Positions 23,386-30,712 of a stretch of DNA of 32,430 bases are shown here, one piece after another (within the stretch, counting starts at the first letter, position 1; every line of letters starts with the position of its first letter). The stretch is from Pseudomonadota bacterium (GTDB lineage Bacteria > Desulfobacterota > Desulfarculia > Adiutricales > JAGVGV01), in the NCBI GenBank assembly GCA_018830135.1, contig JAHJTB010000551.1, positions 1-32,430 on the forward strand. Reading direction: 5' to 3'. The notes under the pieces are model-generated. The model made no database searches. It had not been told where the DNA came from and worked only from the letters and a program-made list of their open reading frames with translations. The position numbers were made by a program, and so were the translations under genes.

Positions 23386-23841
23386 ATGCGTGCCGTTATC
23401 CAAAGAGTGGCCCGGGCCGGCGTCTTCGTCGAGGACCGGGAGGTGGGCGCCATCGGCCGGGGGCTCATGATCCTGCTGGGCGTGGGCCGCTCGGACGATT
23501 CGGATGACGCGGATTACATGGCGCGGAAAATCGTCAACCTCCGGATTTTCGAGGACGAGGGCGGCAAAATGAACCGTTCCCTGCTCGATGTCACCGGCGA
23601 GGCCCTGATCGTTTCCCAGTTCACGTTGTGGGGCGACTGCCGCAAGGGCCGTCGTCCCTCTTTCGGAGAAGCCGCGCCGCCCGAAGCGGCCGAACGCCTC
23701 TACCTTGAATTTGTCGAGCGGGTCGGCGCCCTGGGCGCGAAGACCGCCACGGGCCGGTTCGGGGCCATGATGCGGGTGCATTTGGTCAATGACGGTCCGG
23801 TCACGCTGATCCTGGAGAGTCCGAGGAAGTCATCGTCATGA
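23386..23841 (+). CDS. dtd: D-aminoacyl-tRNA deacylase
   Basis: This 151-residue enzyme hydrolyses D-amino acids (and glycine on tRNA-Ala) from mischarged tRNAs and protects translation. The family-defining pieces are complete: MRAVIQRV at the start, [18 protein letters not shown] (the SQxxL motif region) and [11 protein letters not shown] (the Gly-Pro motif region that excludes L-amino acids). The length is typical. GGTGGAAGG lies before the ATG. Its TGA overlaps the next ATG (ATGA), coupling it to the DUF1285-like gene. Confidence 0.96.
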   Translation: MRAVIQRVARAGVFVEDREVGAIGRGLMILLGVGRSDDSDDADYMARKIVNLRIFEDEGGKMNRSLLDVTGEALIVSQFTLWGDCRKGRRPSFGEAAPPEAAERLYLEFVERVGALGAKTATGRFGAMMRVHLVNDGPVTLILESPRKSSS

Positions 23842-24335
23842 ATGCGGATTACGACGGAAAGTTCGATATCGATCTGAACCCGGGAAACTGGCCGGACGGC
23901 CTGCCCCCCTGTCTGATTCGGGTGGACAAGGAAGGCCGGATGACGCATCTGGGAGCGCCCATGATTCACGAGGGTATCAACCGCCTGTTGATGGAGCACG
24001 TCAGGCTGGACGAAAAGGGACGCTACATCATCGAGTTCAATGGCCAGCGCTGTTATGTCGATGTGGAGGACACGTTTTTCGTGATTCAGCGGCTGGATCG
24101 GGTGGCGGAAGAGAGCGAGTCCTTTTTCGTGACGCTCAACGACGGGACCCGGGAGCGCCTGGACCCGTCCAGCCTGAGTCAGGGCCGTGAGAACGTGCTG
24201 TACGCCCGGGTCAAGGCCGGCCGGTTTCCGGCCCGTTTCCTGAGGCCCAGCTATTATCAGCTGGCCGAGTTCATCGTGGAAAAAAACGGTTCTTTCGTCC
24301 TGCCGGTCGGCGGGCGAGACTATCCGATTCAATAG
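23838..24335 (+). CDS. DUF1285-like protein
   Basis: This 165-residue soluble protein of unknown function resembles the DUF1285 family: an N-terminal segment [25 protein letters not shown], then [31 protein letters not shown]. This corresponds to the family pattern of a charged beta-rich fold with a VEDxPF-like strand. There is no signal peptide and no cysteine cluster. It starts within the dtd stop codon (ATGA overlap), so it is made together with dtd. The match is by pattern and not certain. Confidence 0.7.
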   Translation: MNADYDGKFDIDLNPGNWPDGLPPCLIRVDKEGRMTHLGAPMIHEGINRLLMEHVRLDEKGRYIIEFNGQRCYVDVEDTFFVIQRLDRVAEESESFFVTLNDGTRERLDPSSLSQGRENVLYARVKAGRFPARFLRPSYYQLAEFIVEKNGSFVLPVGGRDYPIQ

Positions 24336-24348
24336 CGCCTGTTTCCCA

Positions 24349-24591
24349 ATGTCCCTGATCGTCAATTGCTATTACTGTAATAATGAGAAGACCGTTCACA
24401 TCGGCGCCCAGGCTCAACTGGGCTGCGAGGCTTGCGGCAGCGCCCGGGTGGTCCTCAAGACCTCGGCCCGCTTCAAATGCGTGCTCTGCGGAAAAAATTT
24501 CCGACTGCCGGCCGGCCGTCTGGTTCAGGCCCATCATAACGTGGACGACTGTCGCGGACGTTCGCTCATTCTGCTGGATCACGACGAATGA
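24349..24591 (+). CDS. Small zinc-ribbon protein
   Basis: This 80-residue protein has three Cys-x2-Cys knuckles (CYYC, CEAC, CVLC) plus a late HHNVDDC. The first two knuckles make one zinc ribbon at about residues 7-29; the third, with the last cysteine or the histidines, could make a second site. It follows the DUF1285-like gene by 13 bases on the same strand and probably belongs to the same transcript. It is too small to assign a function; zinc-ribbon proteins of this size bind nucleic acids or proteins. The start ATG is the first in frame and the ribosome site is poor (CCAATG). Confidence 0.7.
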   Translation: MSLIVNCYYCNNEKTVHIGAQAQLGCEACGSARVVLKTSARFKCVLCGKNFRLPAGRLVQAHHNVDDCRGRSLILLDHDE

Positions 24592-24722
24592 GAGGCTGAC
24601 GGAGCCCGGACCGGACTTCTTCCGATAGACATTTCATCCGTAAACCGGGGCGCTCGGGTGACCGCCTCCGGGTCGCCGTTCATCACGCGGGGGGGGCGGT
24701 GGCAAATCCGCCGGGTTTGGTT

Positions 24723-24739
24723 TATAATCTAACTATAAT
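24723..24739 (+). promoter_or_regulatory. Two adjacent -10 boxes before the CNB gene
   Basis: TATAAT occurs twice in 17 bases (24723-24728 and 24734-24739) in the only AT-rich patch of the 223-base gap, 76-87 bases before the CNB gene. Neither has a convincing -35, so an activator may be involved. The rest of the gap shows no gene. Confidence 0.4.
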
Positions 24740-24814
24740 CACATTACTGGCCGAAGTACATGTCATCGGGCTCTTTCAGGTAATCCTTTCACGAGAGGTG
24801 GACAGGAGGGTCGC

Positions 24815-25297
24815 ATGGACAAGGTCGAATTTCTATCAAACGTCGAGTTGTTCAAGAATTTAATCGAAGAGGAGCTGGCACAGATCGAGCGTCTTTGCCG
24901 GACGGACGAAAAGAACCCGGGCGAGAAGATTTTCCAGGAGGGGGAACAGGCCGGGGACATCTGCATCGTCATCGACGGTCAGGTTGACCTGCGCTTCGAG
25001 CTGCCGGGCCGGGACGCCACGGTCGAGCACAATATTTCATCCATCCTCCCGGGCAGGGTCTTCGGCTGGTCGGCCCTGGTTCCGCCTCATATCATGATGC
25101 TTTCTTCCTACGCCGGCAGCCGGCCGTGCCGGTTCTATCGGATTGAGGGCAAGGTCCTGATCCGGCTTTTCGAAGAGGAGCCCCGGATCGGATACCTGTG
25201 CATGCGCAATCTGACCGGCGTCATCGCCAAGCGGTTCCAACGGTTGGAAGACGAACTCGCCCGGCAGGAAGGCATGAACCTGATGCATAAATGGTAG
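24815..25297 (+). CDS. Stand-alone cyclic nucleotide-binding domain protein
   Basis: This 160-residue soluble protein is one CRP-type beta-roll (about residues 8-125; PGEKIFQEGEQAGDICIVIDGQVDL, then ILPGRVFGWSALV) with a C-terminal helix (IAKRFQRLEDELARQ). No helix-turn-helix follows, so it is not a DNA-binding CRP homologue. It may bind a nucleotide or simply act as a sensor module for a partner. The R-x-A-[ST] phosphate-cassette residues of true cAMP binders are not visible, so cAMP binding is doubtful. CAGGAGG lies before the ATG. It is a single gene followed by a strong hairpin. Confidence 0.85.
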   Translation: MDKVEFLSNVELFKNLIEEELAQIERLCRTDEKNPGEKIFQEGEQAGDICIVIDGQVDLRFELPGRDATVEHNISSILPGRVFGWSALVPPHIMMLSSYAGSRPCRFYRIEGKVLIRLFEEEPRIGYLCMRNLTGVIAKRFQRLEDELARQEGMNLMHKW

Positions 25298-25369
25298 GCC
25301 GGACCCGCCGATCGCAGTCCGGACCGTCTCACCGGGCCGGCGAATCGGCATTTTTCCGCGTTCTTCGGT

Positions 25370-25401
25370 ATCCGGCGCCTGGTCCCCATGAGGCGCCGGA
25401 T
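25370..25401 (+). terminator. Perfect hairpin after the CNB gene
   Basis: ATCCGGCGCCT and AGGCGCCGGAT form an 11-bp perfect stem with a 10-base loop, about 70 bases after the stop. A weaker GCCG/CGGC stem followed by ATTTTT (25336-25355) precedes it. The two hairpins form the first part of the 324-base gap 25298-25621; the rest holds a promoter and no gene I can support. Confidence 0.55.
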
Positions 25402-25527
25402 TCCATTTCCTGCAACAAATACGGAATCCTTGCCGGTTATCATTTTGCATGGAGAACCGGTGCGCCGGGAAGGTCTAGTCAAAAGGGCGGTCCGCCTGAT
25501 GTCTCTCCCGCCCGGACCCGGCCAGGC

Positions 25528-25556
25528 TTGACGAAATCCGGGCTCCGGTTTATCTA
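25528..25556 (+). promoter_or_regulatory. Candidate promoter of the binding protein/kinase operon
   Basis: TTGACG (five of six) and TATCTA are exactly 17 bases apart, 66 bases before the binding-protein ATG. The -10 is weak (three of six), which would suit a regulated or low-level promoter. Confidence 0.45.
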
Positions 25557-25621
25557 CCATGGAATAGACGGATTGGGGAAAAGCGAGGACCGCATCGAAC
25601 CAGGGGGCCAAGTCAAGCGTC

Positions 25622-26716
25622 ATGATTTCCCGGATATTATTGACGGTGATATGGATATGCCTGGTCGCGGCGGTTCCGGTCCGGGCCGATCAAGGGCGGC
25701 TCTACAAGATCGCCACGGTGGCCTGGGCGGGGTGGTCTCCCCTGCACGTGGCCGAGGCCATGGGTTTCTGGAAAGAGGCGGGTATCAGCGTCCAGGTCCG
25801 GGACTACGACGATCCCATCGTCATCCTCGAAGCGATCCGGGCCGGCCGGATCGATTTCGCCATGGACATGGCCGGGACCCTGGTCGGGCTCTATATGGCC
25901 GACACCCCGGTTCAAGCCCTGGCCGAGACCAACTGGTCGGACGGTGGGGACAAGATCATCGTCAAGCGGGGAGGGGACATCCGCCAGAGCCTGGGACAGA
26001 CCGTGGGCGTGTTCCTGAACATGCCTTCATGCCTGTATTTCCTCGGGACCTACCTCAAGACCCGGGACCTGAAGATCGGGGATTTCCGAATCGTCGAAGT
26101 CAACCCGGAGGACCTGACCGCCCAATTCGTGGCCGGCCGGATTCCGGTCATTGTCAATTACGACCCCTGGGCCACCCTGGCCCTCCGCCAAGGAGACGGC
26201 GTCGTCCTGGCCACGTCGGCCCGATTCGAAGGCTGCATCCCGGAATGCCTCTGGGGATACAGGGACCATCTACGGCAAATTCCGGACGAGGATGTCAAAA
26301 AACTGCTCCAGGGCTGGGTCCGGGCGGCCCGTTGGGTCAACGAACCGGCCAACTGGCCCGACTATGCCCGCATATTGAGGACGCGCACGTTCAGGGCCAA
26401 TACACCGCTTACGGACGATGACCTCCGAAGATATTTGGACGGGGTTGGAATTCACGCGCCGGCCTTTATGCTGGAACGAAACCGGAACGGAGGCGGTTTG
26501 GAACGGTATCTGGTCTCCCTGAGAGCGTTCCTCCAGGAAAACGGGCTGTTGAAAAAGGACTTCCAGGTTCGGGATATCTTTGACAACCGCCTGATTACAG
26601 AGGTGCTGGCGGAGGAGTTGAAAGCGACCGGCCTGCCTGTCCCCGGCGCCCCCCGGCCGTCCGGATCAGCAGGGACCGAACCCGGACGGATCGAGACGGG
26701 GGGAAGGGCTCCATGA
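25622..26716 (+). CDS. NMT1/SsuA-type periplasmic substrate-binding protein
   Basis: This 364-residue protein has a signal peptide (about 1-23, ending AVPVRADQ) and a two-lobed NMT1/THI5-like binding fold as in nitrate, sulfonate and taurine receptors. Landmarks are YKIATVAWAGWSPLHVAEAMGFWKEAG at the N-terminus, AIRAGRIDFAMDMAGTLVGL, and PVIVNYDPWATLAL. The last 35 residues are a disordered Pro/Gly/Arg-rich tail. No ABC permease or ATPase gene is nearby; instead its TGA overlaps the ATG of a hybrid sensor kinase (ATGA). It is therefore probably the periplasmic ligand sensor for that kinase, not an import receptor. The ribosome site is weak. The ligand cannot be read; small anions, sulfonates and thiamine precursors are bound by relatives. 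Confidence 0.9.
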   Translation: MISRILLTVIWICLVAAVPVRADQGRLYKIATVAWAGWSPLHVAEAMGFWKEAGISVQVRDYDDPIVILEAIRAGRIDFAMDMAGTLVGLYMADTPVQALAETNWSDGGDKIIVKRGGDIRQSLGQTVGVFLNMPSCLYFLGTYLKTRDLKIGDFRIVEVNPEDLTAQFVAGRIPVIVNYDPWATLALRQGDGVVLATSARFEGCIPECLWGYRDHLRQIPDEDVKKLLQGWVRAARWVNEPANWPDYARILRTRTFRANTPLTDDDLRRYLDGVGIHAPAFMLERNRNGGGLERYLVSLRAFLQENGLLKKDFQVRDIFDNRLITEVLAEELKATGLPVPGAPRPSGSAGTEPGRIETGGRAP

Positions 26717-29619
26717 GGACGATTGCCATTCGTCTGGCCATCGCCTTTTCCTGCGTCATGCTGTTTCTGGTGGCCCAGGCCTTGTTCGCCGACTACAACG
26801 CCCAGACCCTTTCCGCGGTCCAGCGTGACGTGCTCCTGGATCAACTCCGGCTCAGCGATCTGAAAAACCGGCTTTCCGGGACGAGGCTGGCCGTTTTCAA
26901 AATCTTGGGGACCCTGGACCCGCGGGAGATGGACGGCTTGAAGGCCCAGTATCTTGACCAGATAGGCTGGATCGATCGCCGGCTTCTGGCCCGGGGTTTC
27001 AAGCCCGCCCTGGTTCGTGACCACCGGGCGGTTTACGACGAAATCATACGGTTGCATTATGATTTTTCGGTCAAGACCGCCCGGACCCTGATCGACACCC
27101 GGTCCCGCAATTTTCATGACGAAATCGTCCGGGGGATAGAAGACCGGACGCGAAGACTGGCCGAATCCGCCCGGACGCAGGTCGAGGCGGCCCGGGGGAA
27201 GGCCACTTTGATCACGGCCGGACTGATGGCCAGCGCGCTTTTCGTGGCCCTGCTCTGGGCCCTCATCCTGATGCGGACCCTGACCGATCGACGCCAGGCG
27301 GAGGAGGCCCTGCTTGAGAGCGAGGATAAATACCGGTCCGTGGTCGAGCAGGTCAACGATGGCCTGGTTATCCTCGAGGAAGGAATCGTTCGATACGCCA
27401 ACCAGCCTCTGGCGGCCATGATCGGCGGTCGGATCGAGGACGTGATCGGCCGGCCGGTTTCCGACTTCGTGGTTTTCCGGTCGGAGGACGAGGCCGGCGA
27501 GGCGGAAGGCCGGGATGAATCCGACGGGGCGCGCAGCCGGCGATACGAGCGAGGGCTTCGGCGTAAAGACGGCGGCGTGGTCGAGACCGAGATTCATGAG
27601 GGCCCTATCATTTTTCAGGGTCGGAAGGCCCGGCTGGCCGTCGTCAGGGACAACACCGCGCGCAAGCGGGCCGAAAAGGCCTTGCGGGAGAGCGAGCAGC
27701 GCTTCAAGGACCTTGCGGAACTGTTGCCGGAAACCGTTTTCGAGGTGGACGCCACCGGCCGGCTGACCTGGGTCAATCGGGGCACATACGAAAAACTGGG
27801 CTACACACCTGATGACCATATGATCGGGCGCAACGCTGCCATAATGATCATCCCTGAGGACCGGGAACGGAGCGTCGCGACCATGGCCCGCACTCTGGCC
27901 GGGGAACGGATCGGGTTGCAGGAATACACGGCGATGCGGAAGGACGGGACCACCTTTCCGGCGATCCTGAACGCCACGGCCATCATCAAGGAAGGTCAAA
28001 GCGCCGGCCTCCGGGGATTGATCGTCGACATCACGGCGCGCAAGGCGGCCGAGGAAGCGATCCGGAGGTCCCAGGCCGAATACGAAGACCTGTACGACCA
28101 CTCCCCGGACATGTTCGCCTCGGTCCATCCCCAAAGCGGGGGCATTATCAAGTGCAATCAGACCCTGGCTTCGGCCCTGGGATGGACCAGGGAGGCCATC
28201 GTCGATCGGTCGGTCTTCGATCTGTACCACCCGGACAGCGTGGATGACGCCAGGGCCGCCTACACGACGATGATGGAAACGGGCGAAGTGCGCAATGCCG
28301 AACTGGTCCTCCAAAAGCGAGACGGCGAAAAAATCCAGGTCATGCTCAACGCCGCCACGAATCGCGACCCGGACGGCCGCATGGCCAACAGCCGCTTTTC
28401 CTGGCGGGACATCACCACGCTCCGGCAGGCCCAGGCGGACCGGTCGCGTCTGGAAAAAGAACTGCGCCAGGCCCAGAAGCTGGAGGCGATCGGGACCCTG
28501 GCGGGCGGCATCGCCCACGACTTCAACAACATCCTGATGGGCATCGAGGGGTTCGCCTCCCTGATCGAACTGGACATGGAGGCCGGCCACCCCCACCACG
28601 AACACGTCAAACGCATCCAGCAGCAGGTTGAAAGTGCCTCCGAATTGACCAGACAACTGCTCGGGTTTGCCCGGGGGGGCAAGTACCAGGTCCGAGTCAC
28701 GAACCTGAATCAACTCGCGCTCGATGTCTCCGAGATGTTCAGCCGAACGAGAAGGGAAATCAATCTGGAGACCCAGTTCGCCGACCCGGCCTGGGCGGTC
28801 GAGGTGGACCAGGGCCAGATCGAACAGGTGGTACTCAACCTGCTGGTCAACGCCTGGCAGGCCATGCCCGGGGGAGGCCGCATCTATTTGACCACCGAAA
28901 ACCTCGTCCTGGACGAGAACTATATCAAGCCCTACCACGTCGAACCCGGGCGCTACGTCAAGCTGTCCGTGACCGACACCGGAATGGGCATGGACAAGGC
29001 CACCATGGAACGCATCTTCGATCCGTTTTTCACCACCCGGGAAATGGGACGCGGGACCGGCCTGGGCCTGGCTTCAGTATACGGTATCGTCAAGAACCAT
29101 GGCGGTCTCATCAACGTTTACAGCGAAAAGGAACACGGTACGACCTTCAATATCTATCTGCCGGTTTCGGACAAGACGGTCGAAAAGACCGTCCAGCCCA
29201 ATATCGAGATCATCCGGGGCCAGGGCACGATCCTCATGGTCGATGACGAGCCCCTGATCCTCGAAGTCGGACAGCAGATGCTCGAAAGTCTGGGCTACCG
29301 CGTTCTGACCGCCAGCGGCGGCCGGGAGGCCGTCGAGACGTACGAGGCCCGCCCGGAAGGGATCGATCTGGTGATTTTGGACATGATCATGCCGGACATG
29401 GGCGGCGGAGCGACTTTCGACCGACTCAAGGGTATCGATCCTCAGGTCAAGGTACTTTTATCCAGCGGCTACAGCATCAACGGCCAGGCTTCGGACATCA
29501 TGCGGCGCGGCTGCGACGGTTTCATCCAGAAACCGTTTTCACTTCGCGAGCTGGCCTCGCGGGTCATGGCGGTCCTGAATCCGGAAACCGACGGCTCCAA
29601 GCCGGACGCGGCCTCTTGA
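26713..29619 (+). CDS. Hybrid sensor histidine kinase (sensor-PAS3-HisKA-HATPase-REC)
   Basis: This 968-residue membrane protein begins with TM1 (about 5-27) and a helical periplasmic segment of about 135 residues. TM2 is at about 163-188. Three PAS domains follow, roughly 200-317, 325-445 and 450-575; each opens with a xSExxYR/F-type helix, and two end in a D-x-T-A-R-K box. The HisKA domain has the phospho-acceptor His602 (GGIAHDFNNIL). The HATPase domain has the N box VVLNLLVNAWQAM, DTGMGMD, FDPFFTT and GRGTGLGLA. A C-terminal receiver carries the phosphorylated Asp890 (DLVILDMIMPDMGG), with KPFSLREL at the end. There is no C-terminal Hpt domain and no response regulator beside it, so phosphotransfer goes to a partner elsewhere. 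It is coupled by an ATGA overlap to the binding-protein gene. The helical periplasmic region may dock the binding protein, as in TorS/TorT. Confidence 0.95.
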   Translation: MRTIAIRLAIAFSCVMLFLVAQALFADYNAQTLSAVQRDVLLDQLRLSDLKNRLSGTRLAVFKILGTLDPREMDGLKAQYLDQIGWIDRRLLARGFKPALVRDHRAVYDEIIRLHYDFSVKTARTLIDTRSRNFHDEIVRGIEDRTRRLAESARTQVEAARGKATLITAGLMASALFVALLWALILMRTLTDRRQAEEALLESEDKYRSVVEQVNDGLVILEEGIVRYANQPLAAMIGGRIEDVIGRPVSDFVVFRSEDEAGEAEGRDESDGARSRRYERGLRRKDGGVVETEIHEGPIIFQGRKARLAVVRDNTARKRAEKALRESEQRFKDLAELLPETVFEVDATGRLTWVNRGTYEKLGYTPDDHMIGRNAAIMIIPEDRERSVATMARTLAGERIGLQEYTAMRKDGTTFPAILNATAIIKEGQSAGLRGLIVDITARKAAEEAIRRSQAEYEDLYDHSPDMFASVHPQSGGIIKCNQTLASALGWTREAIVDRSVFDLYHPDSVDDARAAYTTMMETGEVRNAELVLQKRDGEKIQVMLNAATNRDPDGRMANSRFSWRDITTLRQAQADRSRLEKELRQAQKLEAIGTLAGGIAHDFNNILMGIEGFASLIELDMEAGHPHHEHVKRIQQQVESASELTRQLLGFARGGKYQVRVTNLNQLALDVSEMFSRTRREINLETQFADPAWAVEVDQGQIEQVVLNLLVNAWQAMPGGGRIYLTTENLVLDENYIKPYHVEPGRYVKLSVTDTGMGMDKATMERIFDPFFTTREMGRGTGLGLASVYGIVKNHGGLINVYSEKEHGTTFNIYLPVSDKTVEKTVQPNIEIIRGQGTILMVDDEPLILEVGQQMLESLGYRVLTASGGREAVETYEARPEGIDLVILDMIMPDMGGGATFDRLKGIDPQVKVLLSSGYSINGQASDIMRRGCDGFIQKPFSLRELASRVMAVLNPETDGSKPDAAS

Positions 29620-29675
29620 AAATGGTTGATCGATGAGGCCCCCTGGAGCATAATCCGTCCGGAAAGGGGAGTACG

Positions 29676-30371
29676 ATGCGCCGATTGACCGACTGTTTCC
29701 TGATTTTCCTCATGATTTTCAGCCTGTCCCAGGCGGGCTGCGCCATGAAGCAACGGACCTATCAAATGGGCGACCAGCGAGTCGTTTTTCCCAACGGAAC
29801 CGTACTCGGCGGGGCCTCGTCGGATCAGGCCGCGGCCCTGGCTCAGGTCCTCGTCGATTCCCACAACCGGCACATGGCCGAACTGGCCCTCCTGAAGGAC
29901 GAAGTCCGGGCCGAGGGCCAGCGGAACCGGCAGACAGCCGAAAAAGTGCTGGACATGCTGGAAAAACTGGCCCTGGATCAGGGTTCGGGCGAGATCACCG
30001 TTTTTTTCGATACCGGTTCGGCCCGCATTCCGGCCCGTTCCCTGGAATATGAACGTCTGGTCCGTTTCATCGATTACGTGGCCCGGGAAAGCCGGGGCCG
30101 CCTGGTTCATTTCGTCCTGGTCGGCAGCGCTTCCGCCACAGGTTCTCAGGGCGTAAACGAGCAGCTCTCCAAGGCCAGGGCCGAGGCGCCCATCGAGATC
30201 ATCGACAAATACCTGATCAATATTCGGCACGACTATTACACCGTCAATGCCGTCGGCGACATGTACAGCCCGAAGACGGCGGAACGCAAAGTCCACGGCC
30301 GTTACCAGCACGTACGGGTCATCGCTTTTTACGAAACCAGGCAGCTGCCTCCCCTGCCCGAGAGCCGCTGA
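29676..30371 (+). CDS. Lipoprotein with OmpA-like C-terminal domain
   Basis: This 231-residue protein has a short lipoprotein signal (about 1-22; SQAGC gives Cys22, though the residue at -3 is not the usual Leu). A helical segment at about 50-95 is rich in charged residues (MAELALLKDEVRAEGQRNRQT). An OmpA-like periplasmic domain follows at about 105-225: EITVFFDTGSARIP, VLVGSASATGSQGVNEQLSKARAE, then YTVNAVGD. Such domains bind peptidoglycan. It would tether the envelope or carry a coiled coil. AGGGGAG lies before the ATG. It begins 57 bases after the kinase gene and ends at a strong terminator. I cannot say whether it works with the kinase. It is not a full OmpA porin, since no transmembrane barrel is seen. 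Confidence 0.8.
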   Translation: MRRLTDCFLIFLMIFSLSQAGCAMKQRTYQMGDQRVVFPNGTVLGGASSDQAAALAQVLVDSHNRHMAELALLKDEVRAEGQRNRQTAEKVLDMLEKLALDQGSGEITVFFDTGSARIPARSLEYERLVRFIDYVARESRGRLVHFVLVGSASATGSQGVNEQLSKARAEAPIEIIDKYLINIRHDYYTVNAVGDMYSPKTAERKVHGRYQHVRVIAFYETRQLPPLPESR

Positions 30372-30385
30372 GGCCGGAATTCTGT

Positions 30386-30408
30386 ATCCCGGCCCCGGCC
30401 GGGATTTT
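30386..30408 (+). terminator. Terminator of the OmpA-like lipoprotein gene
   Basis: ATCCCGGC and GCCGGGAT pair perfectly around a CCCG loop and TTTCGTTT follows, 15 bases after the stop. Confidence 0.75.
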
Positions 30409-30450
30409 CGTTTGGGCCGCAAAAATTTATTAAAAAAAACTGAATTCGGG

Positions 30451-30456
30451 TATAAT
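30451..30456 (+). promoter_or_regulatory. Candidate -10 box of the RHS leader
   Basis: TATAAT lies in an AT-rich block, downstream of an A-rich run that could act as an UP-type element. The -35 is not recognisable at 16-18 bases. It is placed right after the lipoprotein terminator and about 260 bases before the RHS start. Confidence 0.4.
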
Positions 30457-30633
30457 AACGGCACATGGGTTTTCACGGTGAAGGGGGGCTCCCACCGCCG
30501 GACGGAAGATCTTGATCCGTAGCGACCGAACATTCCCGCTGCTTCCGGACCGACCCATGGGAGGCGGAAGCAACCATTCCATGGTCCACATCCAGTCGGA
30601 CCTTTAAACGGCAAAACGCCAGACAATTGATGG

Positions 30634-30661
30634 AATCCGGCCCGTATCGGTCCGGCTTTTT
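30634..30661 (+). terminator. First of two tandem terminators in the RHS leader
   Basis: CCGGCCCG and CGGTCCGG pair over seven of eight positions around a TAT loop, followed by CTTTTT. Confidence 0.6.
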
Positions 30662-30692
30662 ACCGGGGCCCGTCAGGGCTCGGGTAATTTTT
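30661..30692 (+). terminator. Second tandem terminator in the RHS leader
   Basis: TACCGGGGCCC and GGGCTCGGGTA pair with one mismatch and one G-U around GTCA, followed by ATTTTT. It ends about 20 bases before the RHS ATG. Confidence 0.65.
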
Positions 30693-30712
30693 GTTCCATG
30701 GAGGAAAAGGGT

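Larger units (their letters stand above)
30463..30695 (+). ncRNA. Candidate structured 5' leader or small RNA before the RHS gene
   Basis: This region of the 341-base gap 30372-30712 has no ORF but much potential structure. A perfect 8-bp stem TGCTTCCG/CGGAAGCA (30540-30572) encloses the palindrome CCCATGGG. ATTCCAT (30576) can pair with ATGGAAT (30630), just at the edge of a terminator hairpin. Two terminator-like hairpins end the region. CCATGG occurs three times (30555, 30579, 30696). It does not fit riboswitch classes I know by eye. It could be a transcription attenuator or an independent small RNA with a tandem terminator. Confidence 0.45.

Noticed and set aside
26452-28938. 828-residue minus-strand ORF
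   Set aside because: It is antisense to the binding protein and kinase, whose domains are all recognisable; its composition is that of a shadow frame.
30463-30695. c-di-GMP (GEMM) riboswitch in the RHS leader
   Set aside because: The conserved GEMM core sequences are not present; only a GGCAAAAC fragment looks similar, so the class cannot be claimed.
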